Shown here one piece after another: positions 52,348 through 61,166 of a stretch of 61,166 nt of DNA (positions are counted from its first letter, which is position 1; each line of letters opens with the position of its first letter). This stretch comes from Paracoccaceae bacterium (GTDB taxonomy: Bacteria; Pseudomonadota; Alphaproteobacteria; Rhodobacterales; Rhodobacteraceae), in contig JAOTXT010000022.1 in assembly GCA_029862205.1 (NCBI GenBank), forward strand, positions 1 through 61,166, given 5' to 3'. Under the pieces are notes generated by a model. That model was not told where the DNA came from. It ran no database searches and saw only the letters and a list, made by a program, of their open reading frames with translations. The position numbers were made by a program, and so were the translations under genes.

Positions 52348-52566
52348 ATGAAAATAATTCATGCATTCCTGACTGACGACGCCGGCACAGTTACGATCGA
52401 CTGGGTCGCTTTGACATCTGGCATTCTTCTTCTGGGCATCATGGTCGTCTATGGGCTGTTCAATGGCGGGGTCAGCTCGCTGACCTCGACCGTCAGCGAT
52501 ACCCTGGAGACGACGTTCCAGGATGTCGATCCGGGCATTGCCGAGGACATCAACCAGCCAGGTTGA
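52348..52566 (+). CDS. Flp-like type IVb pilin (copy 1)
   Basis: 72 residues from ATG 52348. The head is [13 protein letters not shown] followed by [25 protein letters not shown], the layout of a Flp prepilin: short leader, Gly before the cut, one long helix. In classical Flp the mature position 5 is Glu; here it is Asp (TVTID). It shares the block [20 protein letters not shown] with copy 2 at 58176. No Tad secretion genes lie in the window. Likely processed by a prepilin peptidase encoded elsewhere. Confidence 0.7.
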   Translation: MKIIHAFLTDDAGTVTIDWVALTSGILLLGIMVVYGLFNGGVSSLTSTVSDTLETTFQDVDPGIAEDINQPG

Positions 52567-52648
52567 TGCCACGCCGGACGGGCCGCACGAACAGAGCCGC
52601 CGCGCGCGGCTCTGGCCGCCGACCGGCGTATGCGCTAAAGCGCGCGTC

Positions 52649-54046
52649 ATGGCGACGAACCCTCCAGAATTGCGCCCCGATCTGGCACCAGCTTGGCGGC
52701 CTGACGACGCTCCAGCGCGGCCCGGTCAGCCGCGGATCGGGATGGTGTCGTTGGGCTGCCCCAAGGCGCTGGTCGATAGCGAGCGTATCCTGACCCGGCT
52801 GCGGGCCGAGGGCTACGCGATCTCGCCGGACTATTCGGGAGCCGACGCGGTGGTTGTGAACACCTGTGGGTTCCTGGACTCGGCCAAGGCAGAGAGCCTG
52901 GAGGCGATCGGCGAGGCCCTGGCCGAGAATGGCCGGGTGATCGTCACCGGCTGCCTGGGGGCCGAGGAAGCTTACATCCGCGGCGCTCACCCGAGCGTGC
53001 TCGCCGTAACCGGCCCCCATCAATACGAGCAGGTGATGGACGCGGTCCACGACGCGGTGCCGCCCGCGCCAGATCCAAAGATCGACCTGATCCCGCCTCC
53101 AAAGGACGGCGAGGGAGTACGGCTGACACCCCGCCACTATGCCTACCTGAAGATCTCGGAGGGCTGTAACCACGCGTGCCGCTTCTGCATTATCCCGCAG
53201 ATGCGTGGGCGCCTGGTCTCGCGGCCCGCCGGTGCGGTCCTGCGCGAGGCCGAGCGGCTGGTCAACGCGGGCGTCAAGGAGTTGCTGGTGATCAGCCAGG
53301 ACACCTCGGCCTATGGCGTCGATATCCGTCACGGGGTCAGCCCCTGGCGCGACGCGGACTGGCGGGCGCATATCACCGATCTGGCGCGGGGGTTGGGGAC
53401 GCTCGGCGCTTGGGTGCGTCTCCACTACATCTATCCTTATCCGCACGTGGACGAGTTGGTGCCATTGATGGCGGAGGGGCTGGTGCTGCCCTATCTGGAC
53501 ATCCCCTTCCAGCATGCGGCGCCCAACGTGCTGCGGGCCATGCGGCGGCCGGCCAACGATGCCAAAGTGCTGGAGCGTATCCGAGCGTGGCGGGCGATCT
53601 GTCCCCAGATTACCCTGCGATCCACTTTCATCGTCGGCTTTCCCGGCGAAACGCAAGCGGATTTCGACTACCTGCTGGAGTGGTTGGAGGAGGCGCAACT
53701 CGACCGGGTCGGCTGCTTCCAGTACGAGGACGTGGCCGGGGCAGCCGCGAACGAGCTGCCGGGACATGTGCGTGACGAGGTCAAGCAGGACCGGTGGGAG
53801 CGCTTCATGGCCACCGCCCAGCGCATCTCGGCGGCCAAGCTGGCGGCCAAGGTAGGCCAGCGCCTCGACGTCATCGTCGACCAGGTGGATGCCGAGGGCG
53901 CCACCTGCCGCACCGAGGGCGACGCGCCCGAGATTGACGGCAATCTCTATATCGACCAGGGCTTCGAGGGATTGGCGCCCGGCCAGGTCGTCACCGTCGA
54001 GGTGGATGAGGCGGGGAAATACGATCTTTGGGGCCGGTTGCTTTGA
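52649..54046 (+). CDS. rimO: Ribosomal protein S12 methylthiotransferase
   Basis: 465 residues. The N-terminal UPF0004 domain ([42 protein letters not shown]) holds three cysteines for one 4Fe-4S cluster. The radical-SAM core has [18 protein letters not shown] (CxxxCxxC). A TRAM-like tail ends the protein. It methylthiolates S12 Asp-89. The start is ATG 52649; the longer frame begins inside the pilin gene. Confidence 0.97.
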   Translation: MATNPPELRPDLAPAWRPDDAPARPGQPRIGMVSLGCPKALVDSERILTRLRAEGYAISPDYSGADAVVVNTCGFLDSAKAESLEAIGEALAENGRVIVTGCLGAEEAYIRGAHPSVLAVTGPHQYEQVMDAVHDAVPPAPDPKIDLIPPPKDGEGVRLTPRHYAYLKISEGCNHACRFCIIPQMRGRLVSRPAGAVLREAERLVNAGVKELLVISQDTSAYGVDIRHGVSPWRDADWRAHITDLARGLGTLGAWVRLHYIYPYPHVDELVPLMAEGLVLPYLDIPFQHAAPNVLRAMRRPANDAKVLERIRAWRAICPQITLRSTFIVGFPGETQADFDYLLEWLEEAQLDRVGCFQYEDVAGAAANELPGHVRDEVKQDRWERFMATAQRISAAKLAAKVGQRLDVIVDQVDAEGATCRTEGDAPEIDGNLYIDQGFEGLAPGQVVTVEVDEAGKYDLWGRLL

Positions 54047-54387
54047 GCGGGCTCTGGGTCATGGTCGCTGGGCCTTATAGCGCCGGGGCGGCGGACTCCG
54101 AGGCAAAGGCGGCGAACCTCCGGGCACTCAATGAAGTGGCCGTTGCCGTCTTCGAGCGTGGGCATCTGCCGATCATCGGGGTCAACTTGGCGCTGCCGAT
54201 CATCGAGGCGGCGGGGCCCGGCCGATACGAGCGGATCATGATGTCGGTTTCACTGGCGCTGGCCGAACGCTGCGACGCGGTGCTGCGGATCGGTGGTCCG
54301 TCCGATGGGGCGGACGAGGAGGTGGCCCGGTTCCGCCGGCGTGGCCTGCCGGTCTACCAGGCGATTGACGAGGTTCCGCCGGGCTGA
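54043..54387 (+). CDS. Nucleoside 2-deoxyribosyltransferase-like protein (DUF4406)
   Basis: 114 residues. [41 protein letters not shown] is the nucleotide-binding strand-loop-helix of the DUF4406/2-deoxyribosyltransferase fold, and [26 protein letters not shown] the second Rossmann-like half. I use the TTG overlapping the rimO stop (TTGA) as the start; ATG 54061 would begin at the first strand. Its stop overlaps the next start (TGATG), so rimO, this gene and the hydrolase form one unit. Confidence 0.65.
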   Translation: MSGLWVMVAGPYSAGAADSEAKAANLRALNEVAVAVFERGHLPIIGVNLALPIIEAAGPGRYERIMMSVSLALAERCDAVLRIGGPSDGADEEVARFRRRGLPVYQAIDEVPPG

Positions 54388-55085
54388 TGCTTCCCATCGT
54401 TTGGATCCCGGGCCATCTCTGCGGCTCTTGGCTTTATGCGGCGCAGCTCACGGTGTTCGGCGCCGGGCGTGAGATGATCCTCGCGGACACGGTCAGCGAC
54501 GACACGATCGGCGCCATGGCCGATCGCCTGATCGCGGCCGCGCCCGAGCGGTTCGTGCTGGCTGGCCTCTCGATGGGCGGCATGGTCGCGATGGAGGTTC
54601 TGGCGCGGGCGCCCGAGCGGGTCGCGGGAGCGGCTCTGATGGATACCGACCCGACGCCTGCGCGTGCGAAGGAGATCGCCTGGCGCGAGGGTCTGCTGGC
54701 CGGGACAGCGGAAGACGGGTTCGAGGTCTACGTGGACACCTTCGTCGGCCGGTTCTACCTCCACAGCCCCACCGCCGCCGAGCGGCTTGGGCCGCTCACC
54801 AGAAAGATGATGGCCGAAACGCCCATCCCAGTGGCCCGCGCTCAGGCTCGCGCCCTCGATACCCGGCGCGAGATTGTGCCGCTGATTGAAGGTTTCGGCG
54901 GCGCGGTCGAGGTGATCGTTGGGGCTGAGGACAAGGTGTGCCCACCGTTGCTGCACGGGCCGCTGGCCAAGGCGCTGCCTCGGGCGGTCCTGACCGAAGT
55001 GCCCGGTTGCGGGCATCTGGCGACCGTCGAGGCGCCCGACCAGATCAACACCCGGATCGCGGCCTTGCTCGACCGGATCGGATAG
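54387..55085 (+). CDS. Alpha/beta hydrolase
   Basis: 232 residues. [20 protein letters not shown] holds the oxyanion loop, [16 protein letters not shown] the nucleophile Ser, VGAEDKVCP the Asp region, and [11 protein letters not shown] the catalytic His. Such small hydrolases are often esterases or thioesterases; the substrate is unknown. Coupled to the preceding gene and followed 43 nt later by acetoacetyl-CoA synthetase. Confidence 0.82.
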   Translation: MLPIVWIPGHLCGSWLYAAQLTVFGAGREMILADTVSDDTIGAMADRLIAAAPERFVLAGLSMGGMVAMEVLARAPERVAGAALMDTDPTPARAKEIAWREGLLAGTAEDGFEVYVDTFVGRFYLHSPTAAERLGPLTRKMMAETPIPVARAQARALDTRREIVPLIEGFGGAVEVIVGAEDKVCPPLLHGPLAKALPRAVLTEVPGCGHLATVEAPDQINTRIAALLDRIG

Positions 55086-55128
55086 GCCAAATTTCGCCGA
55101 CCGCCTCAGCCCCGAAGGACACCTGGCC

Positions 55129-57081
55129 ATGGACCAGCCGCTTTGGCAGCCTTCCGCCGACCGCATTGCCAATGCCAACTTGACCCGATTTCTGGAGAGG
55201 GTAGAGGCGGATTGGGGCGTCACGCTGCCGGACTATTCGGCGGCTTATGACTGGTCGAATGCCGAGCCTGAGAAGTTCTGGCAAAGCGTCTGGGATTTCT
55301 GTGGCGTGATCGCCGAGACCCGCGGTGACCGGGTGCTGGCGGACCCGGACAAGATGCCGGGCGCGCAGTTTTTTCCCGATGCCCGGCTGAACTTTGCCGA
55401 GAACCTGTTGCGCGGCGAGGGGCCTGAGACGGCCATCGCGTTTTGGGGCGAGGACCAGGTGAAGCGCCGCCTCAGCTTCGACGAGCTCCGCGCCCTAGTC
55501 AGCCGGCTGCAACAGGTGCTTGCCGATCTCGGCGTCGGCCAAGGCGACCGCGTTGCGGGCTTCATGCCGAACATGCCCGAGGCGGTGGCGGCGATGCTGG
55601 CGACCGCCTCGCTTGGGGCTGTCTGGTCTTCGTGCTCGCCGGATTTCGGTGTCCAGGGGGTGCTCGACCGATTTGGCCAGATCGAGCCAATGGTGCTCTT
55701 CTGCCCGGACGGCTACTACTACAACGGCAAGCGCATCGACTCGCTGGGCCGCGTCGCCGAGTTCTCTGACCGATTGCCGAGTCTGCGGCGGATCATCGTC
55801 TTCCCCTACCTTTCCGAAACGCCGGACGTCTCCGCGGTGCGGGGCGCGGTGACGCTTGCCGATGCGGTCGCGGACAAGGTGGCGGGCGACATCGCCTATA
55901 CCCAGGTTCCGTTCAACAGCCCGCTCTACATCATGTATTCCAGCGGAACGACCGGTAAGCCGAAATGCATCGTCCACGGGGCGGGCGGAACGCTGATCAC
56001 GCATCTCAAGGAACACATCCTCCATTGCGACGTGAAGCCCGGGGACCGTGTCTTCTACTTCACCACTTGCGGCTGGATGATGTGGAACTGGCTGGTCTCG
56101 GGACTGGCGGCGGAGGCGTCGCTGGTCCTCTTCGACGGCTCGCCCTTCGCGCCGAAGCCCGACATTCTCTTCGACCTGGCGGATGCGGAGCGGGTGACGC
56201 TTTTCGGCACCTCGGCGAAATTCATCGATGCGCTTAAGAATGCGGGCGTTGATGCGAACGAGGGTCATGATCTCTCGGGCTTGCGGCTGATCACCTCGAC
56301 CGGTTCGCCCCTGGTGGCCGAGAGCTTTGACTACGTCTACGACCGCATCAAAGAGGACGTCTGCCTCTCCTCGATTTCCGGCGGCACCGACATCATCGCG
56401 TGTTTCGTGGGCGGCAACCCGGTCGGCCCGGTTTGGCGCGGCGAGATCCAGGCCCGGCTCCTAGGGATGGCGGTCGAGGTGCTGGACGACGAAGGCAAGC
56501 CGGTACGGGGCGAGAAGGGCGAGCTTGCCTGCCTGAAACCCTTCCCCTCGATGCCGGTCGGTTTCTGGGACGACCCGGACGGCGTTCGCTATCGGGCTGC
56601 ATATTTCGAGCGTTTCCCGGGCGTCTGGTGCCAGGGCGACTTCGCCGAGCTGACAGCTCATGACGGCATGATCATCTACGGCCGCTCGGACGCGACGCTG
56701 AATCCGGGTGGGGTCAGGATCGGAACCGCCGAGATCTACCGCCAGGTCGAACAGCTACCGGAGGTCGAGGAGGCCCTGGTCATCGGCCAGGACTGGGACG
56801 GCGATGTGCGCGTGGTCCTGTTCCTGCGCTTGGCGGAGGATGCGGCCCTGGACAATGATCTGGTTAGCCGGGTCAAGACCCAGATACGTGCAGGCGCCTC
56901 GCCGCGCCATGTGCCCGCCAAGGTGATTGCGGTCGCCGACATACCGCGCACCAAATCCGGCAAGATCGTCGAGCTGGCGGTGCGCGATGTGGTTCACGGC
57001 CGGCCGGTGAAAAACAAGGACGCGCTGGCGAACCCGGAGGCGCTGGAGCTGTTCCGTGATTTGCAGGAGCTCGGCGGCTGA
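55129..57081 (+). CDS. Acetoacetyl-CoA synthetase
   Basis: 650 residues, the family length. It carries the acyl-adenylate motif [21 protein letters not shown], the W-x-Y region [29 protein letters not shown], and the C-terminal domain with [16 protein letters not shown], whose Lys is the catalytic/acetylatable one. The N-terminal block ([33 protein letters not shown]) distinguishes it from acetyl-CoA synthetase. It activates acetoacetate for ketone-body or PHB-linked metabolism. Confidence 0.93.
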   Translation: MDQPLWQPSADRIANANLTRFLERVEADWGVTLPDYSAAYDWSNAEPEKFWQSVWDFCGVIAETRGDRVLADPDKMPGAQFFPDARLNFAENLLRGEGPETAIAFWGEDQVKRRLSFDELRALVSRLQQVLADLGVGQGDRVAGFMPNMPEAVAAMLATASLGAVWSSCSPDFGVQGVLDRFGQIEPMVLFCPDGYYYNGKRIDSLGRVAEFSDRLPSLRRIIVFPYLSETPDVSAVRGAVTLADAVADKVAGDIAYTQVPFNSPLYIMYSSGTTGKPKCIVHGAGGTLITHLKEHILHCDVKPGDRVFYFTTCGWMMWNWLVSGLAAEASLVLFDGSPFAPKPDILFDLADAERVTLFGTSAKFIDALKNAGVDANEGHDLSGLRLITSTGSPLVAESFDYVYDRIKEDVCLSSISGGTDIIACFVGGNPVGPVWRGEIQARLLGMAVEVLDDEGKPVRGEKGELACLKPFPSMPVGFWDDPDGVRYRAAYFERFPGVWCQGDFAELTAHDGMIIYGRSDATLNPGGVRIGTAEIYRQVEQLPEVEEALVIGQDWDGDVRVVLFLRLAEDAALDNDLVSRVKTQIRAGASPRHVPAKVIAVADIPRTKSGKIVELAVRDVVHGRPVKNKDALANPEALELFRDLQELGG

Positions 57082-57082
57082 C

Positions 57083-57910
57083 TTAGCTTGCGGGCGACGA
57101 CGGCCAGCCGCAGCGGTGGCGCGGCGTGACGGCCTTGGATTTGCATAGGGCCTCGGCGGCGGCCAGCGCATCGAAGACCCTGACCACGTAGTCCCGCGTT
57201 TCGCTATAGGGCGGCACACCCTTGTGCTTGTCGACCGCGCCCTCGCCCGCGTTGTAGCCCGCAAGTGCAAGGATCGGATCGCCGCGATAGCGGTTGAGCA
57301 GCCAGTCGAGATAGGCGGCCCCGCCCCCGATGTTCTGGGCCGGGTCGAAGCTGTTGCCGACCCCGAAACGCCGCGCGGTGGCAGGGATCAGTTGCATCAA
57401 ACCGCGGGCGCCCTTCGGGCTGACCGCCTTCTGCCGGCCGGCGGATTCCACGGCGATCACGGCGACAACCAGCAGCTCGGAGACGCGATGGGTTCGCGCG
57501 GCCGCAGCGATTTGCGGCCCATACTGCTCGGCGATCCGTTGCAGACGCTCGGCTGAATAGAGCGCCTCGCCGCCGGCGCGGCGCCGACGCAGGCTGGCGA
57601 GCGCGCCGCTCCACCGCTCAGGGGAGGCCGCGGCCGCGGAGACCGAGTGATCGTCCCAGAACCAGCCGAGTTCGGCGCGCTGCGGTGGCGGCGTTGTAGC
57701 GGTGCCCCTGGGCGCCGCAGCGCGGATCCGCTGTCGCTGTCCTGGCCGCGGGCGCTTGAGAATGGTCATTGCCGAGCGGTCGCCCACGCGCACGCTGTTT
57801 TTCAGCAGGCCCGCATATGCAGGCGAATCAGCCGCGCCGGGCAGCAGGAAGAAGCCAAGAATCAAGGCAAACGAGGCCCATATGGTCTTTTTGCCATAGT
57901 TGAGCCACAT
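57083..57910 (-). CDS. Lytic transglycosylase (SLT domain)
   Basis: 275 residues. A signal peptide (TIWASFALILGFFLLPGAADS) precedes a low-complexity Arg/Pro linker and a C-terminal SLT domain: VIAVESAGRQKAVSPKGARGLMQLIPATARRFG with the catalytic Glu, NIGGGAAYLDWLLNRY and LALAGYNAGEGAVDKH. ATG 57910 is preceded by GGGGGAG. It is convergent with the acetoacetyl-CoA synthetase, ending 1 nt after its stop. Confidence 0.9.
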   Translation of the reverse strand: MWLNYGKKTIWASFALILGFFLLPGAADSPAYAGLLKNSVRVGDRSAMTILKRPRPGQRQRIRAAAPRGTATTPPPQRAELGWFWDDHSVSAAAASPERWSGALASLRRRRAGGEALYSAERLQRIAEQYGPQIAAAARTHRVSELLVVAVIAVESAGRQKAVSPKGARGLMQLIPATARRFGVGNSFDPAQNIGGGAAYLDWLLNRYRGDPILALAGYNAGEGAVDKHKGVPPYSETRDYVVRVFDALAAAEALCKSKAVTPRHRCGWPSSPAS

Positions 57911-58175
57911 TCCGTCACACTCCCCCCACATGAGACCCTAGGTCGGCCACGGATTAGACTTGAATATTCACAATTTACGGTAAATGTCACGACTCGTGGG
58001 GGAATTTATCAAATCACCCTTTGTCTCCAGCTCGATTTGATGGTATTGAAATCGACACAAGGCGCGTCTCTTGATAGAGTAGGTGTGCCATGGCCGCATC
58101 AAAGGGGTTCGATGCGGATATCAACTGGAAGACTGGGTTGCACCAGTAATCTGACTTGAACGTCTGGAGGGTTCT

Positions 58176-58388
58176 ATGACCAACTTCACCAAATTTCTCG
58201 CCGATGATGCCGGCGCTGTGACCATCGACTGGGTCGCTCTGACGGCTGGCATCCTGCTGCTCGGTATCATGGTCGTTTACGCGATCTTCAACAACGGCGT
58301 GTCCACGCTGGTCTCGAGCGTCAACTCGACGCTGGAATCTGCCGGCGCGGGCGTGAACATCGGCACTCTGGAAAACCAGAACCCGTAA
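58176..58388 (+). CDS. Flp-like type IVb pilin (copy 2)
   Basis: 70 residues with a good ribosome-binding site (GGAGG). MTNFTKFLADDAG, then [25 protein letters not shown], matches copy 1 almost residue for residue through the leader and helix; the tails differ. Mature position 5 is again Asp. A perfect terminator follows, so the gene is monocistronic. Probably a secreted, membrane-inserted pilin-like subunit. Confidence 0.75.
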   Translation: MTNFTKFLADDAGAVTIDWVALTAGILLLGIMVVYAIFNNGVSTLVSSVNSTLESAGAGVNIGTLENQNP

Positions 58389-58414
58389 TCGCCGATGCGA
58401 GACAGAAAGACTGA

Positions 58415-58439
58415 GAGACGCCTGCGGCGCAGGCGTCTC
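58415..58439 (+). terminator. Rho-independent terminator after pilin copy 2
   Basis: GAGACGCCTGC and GCAGGCGTCTC form an 11-bp perfect stem with a 3-nt loop, followed by CTATTTCTT, 26 nt after the stop codon. Confidence 0.8.
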
Positions 58440-58606
58440 CTATTTCTTGGGGCTCGTCCACCTAGAGATTCGCTTCTCTGACTGTGAGTGGCCCAATCTG
58501 ATCGGTCCACCGTGATCGTTAGTTCATGACTGGTCTCTGGTCCATTAGGATGATGGTTTCCGGGTCTGGCGTTCACTGCGTTCCGCGACCAGTTTGAGGG
58601 TGTAAG

Positions 58607-58792
58607 ATGCAAAAACAGCTTGATATGATTGGCGATCTTCTTGGCAATACCGTTTTGGCCATGTGGACGTTTGGGGGATTTATCGGGGTCGTGTATTGGG
58701 CGGTTCACGGTCAGATGACCTATGTACTTTTCTCAGTGATGGTTCCTCTCTTTGGCGCAACCACGATAATTATGGACGTGCTCCGATTATAG
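58607..58792 (+). CDS. Small two-span membrane protein (61 aa)
   Basis: MQKQLDMIGDLLGN, then two hydrophobic helices (TVLAMWTFGGFIGVVYWAV and TYVLFSVMVPLFGATTIIM), ending DVLRL. GAGG lies about 7 nt upstream of the ATG. No family is recognised. It follows the pilin terminator and precedes non-coding DNA. Confidence 0.55.
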   Translation: MQKQLDMIGDLLGNTVLAMWTFGGFIGVVYWAVHGQMTYVLFSVMVPLFGATTIIMDVLRL

Positions 58793-58840
58793 AACGGCGC
58801 GGTGAGAAGCCGCTGTGGGTGGCCCATCCTGATCGTTTGA

Positions 58841-59026
58841 AGTTGGCGGGCACGCGTAGGGGAATTACGGGATCCCGCACAGATCGAAATCGAGGGCGGC
58901 GGCGCGCCGGGCGACTATCAGTTCAGCCTGACCTTGCATTGCCTCGAGCTGATGATTGGCGGCCATACATTCGCGACCGGCACGGGCCTCGGAATCGTTT
59001 CGGGCGATGTCGTGATCCGGTCCTGA
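58841..59026 (+). pseudogene. Coding relic (C-terminal fragment)
   Basis: After a TGA at 58838-58840 an open frame has strongly GC-biased third positions and protein-like content: ELRDPAQIEIEGGGAPG, DYQFSLTLHCLELMIGGHTF, then ATGTGLGIVSGDVVIRS and a stop. It has no start codon of its own at the beginning. A different frame upstream (GEKPLWVAHPDRLKL) may be the preceding part, joined by a frameshift. I read it as the decayed end of a gene; family unknown. Confidence 0.4.
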
Positions 59027-59329
59027 TCCAAAGGCATTAACTGGTTCGGTGCAGGGTGCGGCCTATGGCTAGGTCGTCTTCTGGCACATTGCGTGAGTTT
59101 GCCGAGCGGCTGATGAAGGTCTGATTACCACCGCATTGCCGAAGGTCAGAGCGGGCACGAGGCCCAACGTCGGCCTTCCACCGCATTCGAGATCCGCATT
59201 CAGTGTTAGCTCTACGCCCGAAATTGACCCAAAACGGGCTTAGCCTTTGCGCAGCATTTCTTTGGGAAACACGTGACGAGGGCTTCTAGGGCTCAAACGC
59301 ACTCATCTGCGGTGTCGGCTCCGACTTGT
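59027..59329. other. Gap without a recognisable gene
   Basis: No coding frame, RNA or repeat is supported in this ~300-nt stretch before the LysE-type gene. Confidence 0.6.
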
Positions 59330-59947
59330 TCAGTGGGCCACGGAATTCAGAATCAGCATTGTCGCGATGACCCACATCACGATTGCCGTTCCAATATCCA
59401 GGAACGCCCAGGCGCGAGGTTGCGCAAATACTAGTGCAAATCTTCGCGCAGCGTAGCCAAGGCTGAAAAAGAAGACAAAGCTTGCGAAGATTGCGCCAAC
59501 TCCGTAGGCGAACCTATCATCGGGCACAGAGAAGCCCGTAGATACGGCACCGATAACCCCAACTGTATCAATATAGACGTGGGGATTCAGCCAGGTCAGC
59601 GCAAAACAAGTGACAATCGCGCCTCGCAACGAACCGGACCCGTTACCTGCTACATGGAGGGCACGAGGCCCGATAGCGCGGCGCATATTGAGCGCCCCAT
59701 AGGCGATTAAGAACGCGGCGCCCGCCCAAGTGAGCGCTATCAGAGCTGAAGGGTGTGCGCTACCAATCGATCCCGCTCCAGCAACTCCGAGCCCGATTAG
59801 TATAGCGTCCGACAACGCGCAGATAAGACATACCCAGAAGACATGAAGGTTCATCAATCCCTGACGGAGCACGAAGACGTTCTGCGCACCGATCACAAGA
59901 ATGAGCGAGAAACCCGTGCCAAAGCCGGTGATTGCAGGCGTCAGCAT
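59330..59947 (-). CDS. LysE/ArgO-type amino-acid exporter
   Basis: 205 residues with six hydrophobic helices. FSLILVIGAQNVFVLRQGL is the LysE/ArgO signature, LTWLNPHVYIDTVG the second conserved block. The family exports lysine, arginine or canavanine. I choose ATG 59947 because LTPAITGFGTGFSLIL then starts the first helix; a longer frame to 60025 is unlikely. No LysG/ArgP regulator is adjacent. GC content is lower than in the housekeeping genes. Confidence 0.82.
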   Translation of the reverse strand: MLTPAITGFGTGFSLILVIGAQNVFVLRQGLMNLHVFWVCLICALSDAILIGLGVAGAGSIGSAHPSALIALTWAGAAFLIAYGALNMRRAIGPRALHVAGNGSGSLRGAIVTCFALTWLNPHVYIDTVGVIGAVSTGFSVPDDRFAYGVGAIFASFVFFFSLGYAARRFALVFAQPRAWAFLDIGTAIVMWVIATMLILNSVAH

Positions 59948-60474
59948 GGATTTTGGACCCCAGTCTGCAAAAGAAGCGGCGTCGGCGTGGGCCGGCAAAG
60001 GCCGCTGCCTAGCTGTTTTCCGCACGGTCCGGTCCTCGCAAGGTCCGATTTTTCGCCTAATCCAGCATCACGCATTATTCCCACGCCCCACCGCGTTCCA
60101 CTTGCCACGCACATTAATGCGATGCCCAATATAAAAGCGGTGAGAAACTTATGTAAAATTAAATGTAATAATCTTGCTTTAGCTATTTTTTATTTAAGGC
60201 CATTTAAAGTCAGTATGGTATAGTATATATTACAACTTAAAGTTGTTTGTCAGTAATGCGATTCTATTACAATTCTTCATAACTTGAATGCCGGTTCGCG
60301 AATGCCCGCCGGACATTAGTGACCGCTCAGCGTCGATCTCAGACCTAAAGCGGCTCACATTTTCGAAGAGAAGCGAATGCGAAGAGGCGGCTGCAAGGAG
60401 CAAGGATGACGGCGCAAACGGCCATTCTTGATTCGGGTCATTGAAGCGCTTTCTGCCACCAGTAGCCTCTCGGC
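59948..60474. other. Non-coding, partly AT-rich stretch
   Basis: No gene is supported in this stretch. Around 60110-60280 the base composition falls sharply to AT-rich, unlike the rest of the window. A perfect palindrome ACAACTT-A-AAGTTGT (60232-60246) lies there. A 94-codon minus frame (60230-60514) has no ribosome-binding site and is not called. Confidence 0.55.
60232..60246. repeat. 15-nt palindrome in the AT-rich island
   Basis: ACAACTT, one base, AAGTTGT. Twelve of its bases (AACTTAAAGTTG) also occur in the inverted repeat at 38592. Too short to assign a role. Confidence 0.35.
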
Positions 60475-60612
60475 ATGTCCACGCTAGCGATCTCGGCGCT
60501 CGCTTACCCTTCATTGTTCCCGGTCGAAGCGCCGCTCACTTTGGTGGGGCTTATAGGTGGCGTCGCACTCGGAGTGTTGATCGCAATCTATAGGTTCCGG
60601 CGAAAGAGGTAA
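60475..60612 (+). CDS. Small membrane peptide with basic tail (45 aa)
   Basis: ATG 60475 opens a 45-codon frame: MSTLAISALAYPSLFPVEAP, a hydrophobic helix (LTLVGLIGGVALGVLIAIY), then RFRRKR. This head-Pro-helix-Arg layout resembles the 34-residue peptide at 14685 and C-terminal sorting signals. There is no clear ribosome-binding site. Tentative. Confidence 0.35.
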   Translation: MSTLAISALAYPSLFPVEAPLTLVGLIGGVALGVLIAIYRFRRKR

Positions 60613-60746
60613 TAACGGCACCAAGCCGATGTCGCTTGCTTGCGGCGCCATCGTCCGTCTTTGGCACGAGGCCGACATAGCCCCAAGGTCAACAATCGGG
60701 CTCAAACCGGACCTCCGAAATTTTGACCGAACGGCAGGTTTATCCG

Positions 60747-60964
60747 GATACTGTTGAAAAAGTCGAAATTTGGCTGTGCCCGATTTTTCCGCGAATGGAG
60801 CAATCATCTGTGAACCGGCGCTGGATTGGCTGTCAGGCGCTGCCAGCGGACTCCACATCGCAAGAGCGAAAGCACAGCTACCCCCTGGCCGAAAAATTGT
60901 GTCGGCCCTCTACGGCCCGGAATTTTCCCGACTTTCACCGGAAAAAGACTTTTTCAACAGTATC
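60747..60964. mobile_element. MITE-like element with 18-bp perfect inverted ends
   Basis: The ends GATACTGTTGAAAAAGTC (60747-60764) and its exact reverse complement (60947-60964) bound 218 bp with no transposase frame. The flanks carry the same 4 bp on both sides, TCCG at 60743-60746 and 60965-60968, as expected for a target-site duplication. Similar TGTTGAAAAAGTC ends occur in bacterial insertion sequences, so it is probably a non-autonomous derivative mobilised in trans. Confidence 0.8.
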
Positions 60965-60968
60965 TCCG

Positions 60969-61166
60969 CACAGCGGACGTCGCAGCCCCCGAGAAACCTC
61001 GCTCTTGCAGCGAATGCCCGGTGTGAGCCCTTTCTGCTCGATGCTGCGCTCCGTTCGAACGGCAACAATGTGGGCCAATCCGGACGTTCGGTGATTGCGC
61101 GCTATGCGTATTCGTGACCGAAAGCGGCGACACGATTTGACGTCGATCAAAGGGCGGCGCTTGAGA
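60969..61166. other. Right-hand end, no gene recognised
   Basis: Frames crossing this end start inside the MITE-like element or lack signals, so none is called. Confidence 0.5.

Noticed and set aside
60723-61117. Overlapping plus-strand frames of 115-123 codons at the right end
   Set aside because: They run through the MITE-like element and have random-like composition and no start signals.

Overview
The window is GC-rich, gene-dense DNA with the gene content and order of an alphaproteobacterium, most likely a member of Rhodobacteraceae or a close relative. The evidence is synteny: smpB-dapA-slt, ffs-dnaX-ybaB-recR, hisS-hisZ-hisG, yqeY divergent from carA, and a TrcR/DUF1013 cell-cycle regulator. 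I could run no database search, so names rest on motifs and family knowledge.

Layout. 1-3300: OmpA-like protein, GNAT acetyltransferase, smpB, dapA (minus). 3574-10037: lytic transglycosylase, MFS exporter, then a tightly packed dehalogenase / hydrolase / dehydratase / EamA run (plus). 10086-16504: an Ntn amide hydrolase divergent from a non-pyrrolysine MttB-like methyltransferase, an asparagine-synthetase-like protein without its catalytic Cys-2, a 34-residue membrane peptide, RNase T2 and trcR. 16580-21169: fused 5-oxoprolinase and small neighbours. 21713-28109: the most unusual locus, one minus-strand operon-like row of two FtsX-type permeases, an ATPase carrying a C-terminal YHS metal-binding domain, a LolA-like lipoprotein-sorting protein, an outer-membrane beta-barrel and an eight-heme cytochrome c. 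Two genes in this row carry in-frame stops: TGA at codon 4 of the second permease and TAG in the middle of the cytochrome.

28616-48906 is mostly housekeeping: TerB/J-domain protein, flavin reductase, HU, AMP nucleosidase, NudC, SRP RNA with its own promoter, dnaX, ybaB, an amidinotransferase-fold protein, recR, his genes, MscS-type channel, yqeY and carA. Two orphan sulfotransferases are interspersed, and a galactonate-pathway pair (dgoK, dgoA) is translationally coupled to carA. 48924-58439 holds a glycosyltransferase with an MshEN-like N-terminus under a perfect CtrA-type box, a Tat-exported beta-lactamase-fold hydrolase, rimO, acetoacetyl-CoA synthetase, a second lytic transglycosylase, and two orphan Flp-like pilins.

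58600-61166 is accessory and sparsely coding. It has small membrane proteins, a coding relic, a LysE-type exporter, an AT-rich island, and a 218-bp MITE-like element with perfect 18-bp inverted ends and a 4-bp flanking duplication.

How the genes work together: the best candidate for an undescribed system is 21713-28109. By domain logic it would be an ABC-driven envelope export pathway (inner-membrane FtsX pair, periplasmic LolA-like carrier, outer-membrane barrel) tied to metal handling (YHS) and a multiheme redox protein. The two nonsense codons suggest that it is decaying in this strain, unless they are sequencing errors or are suppressed.
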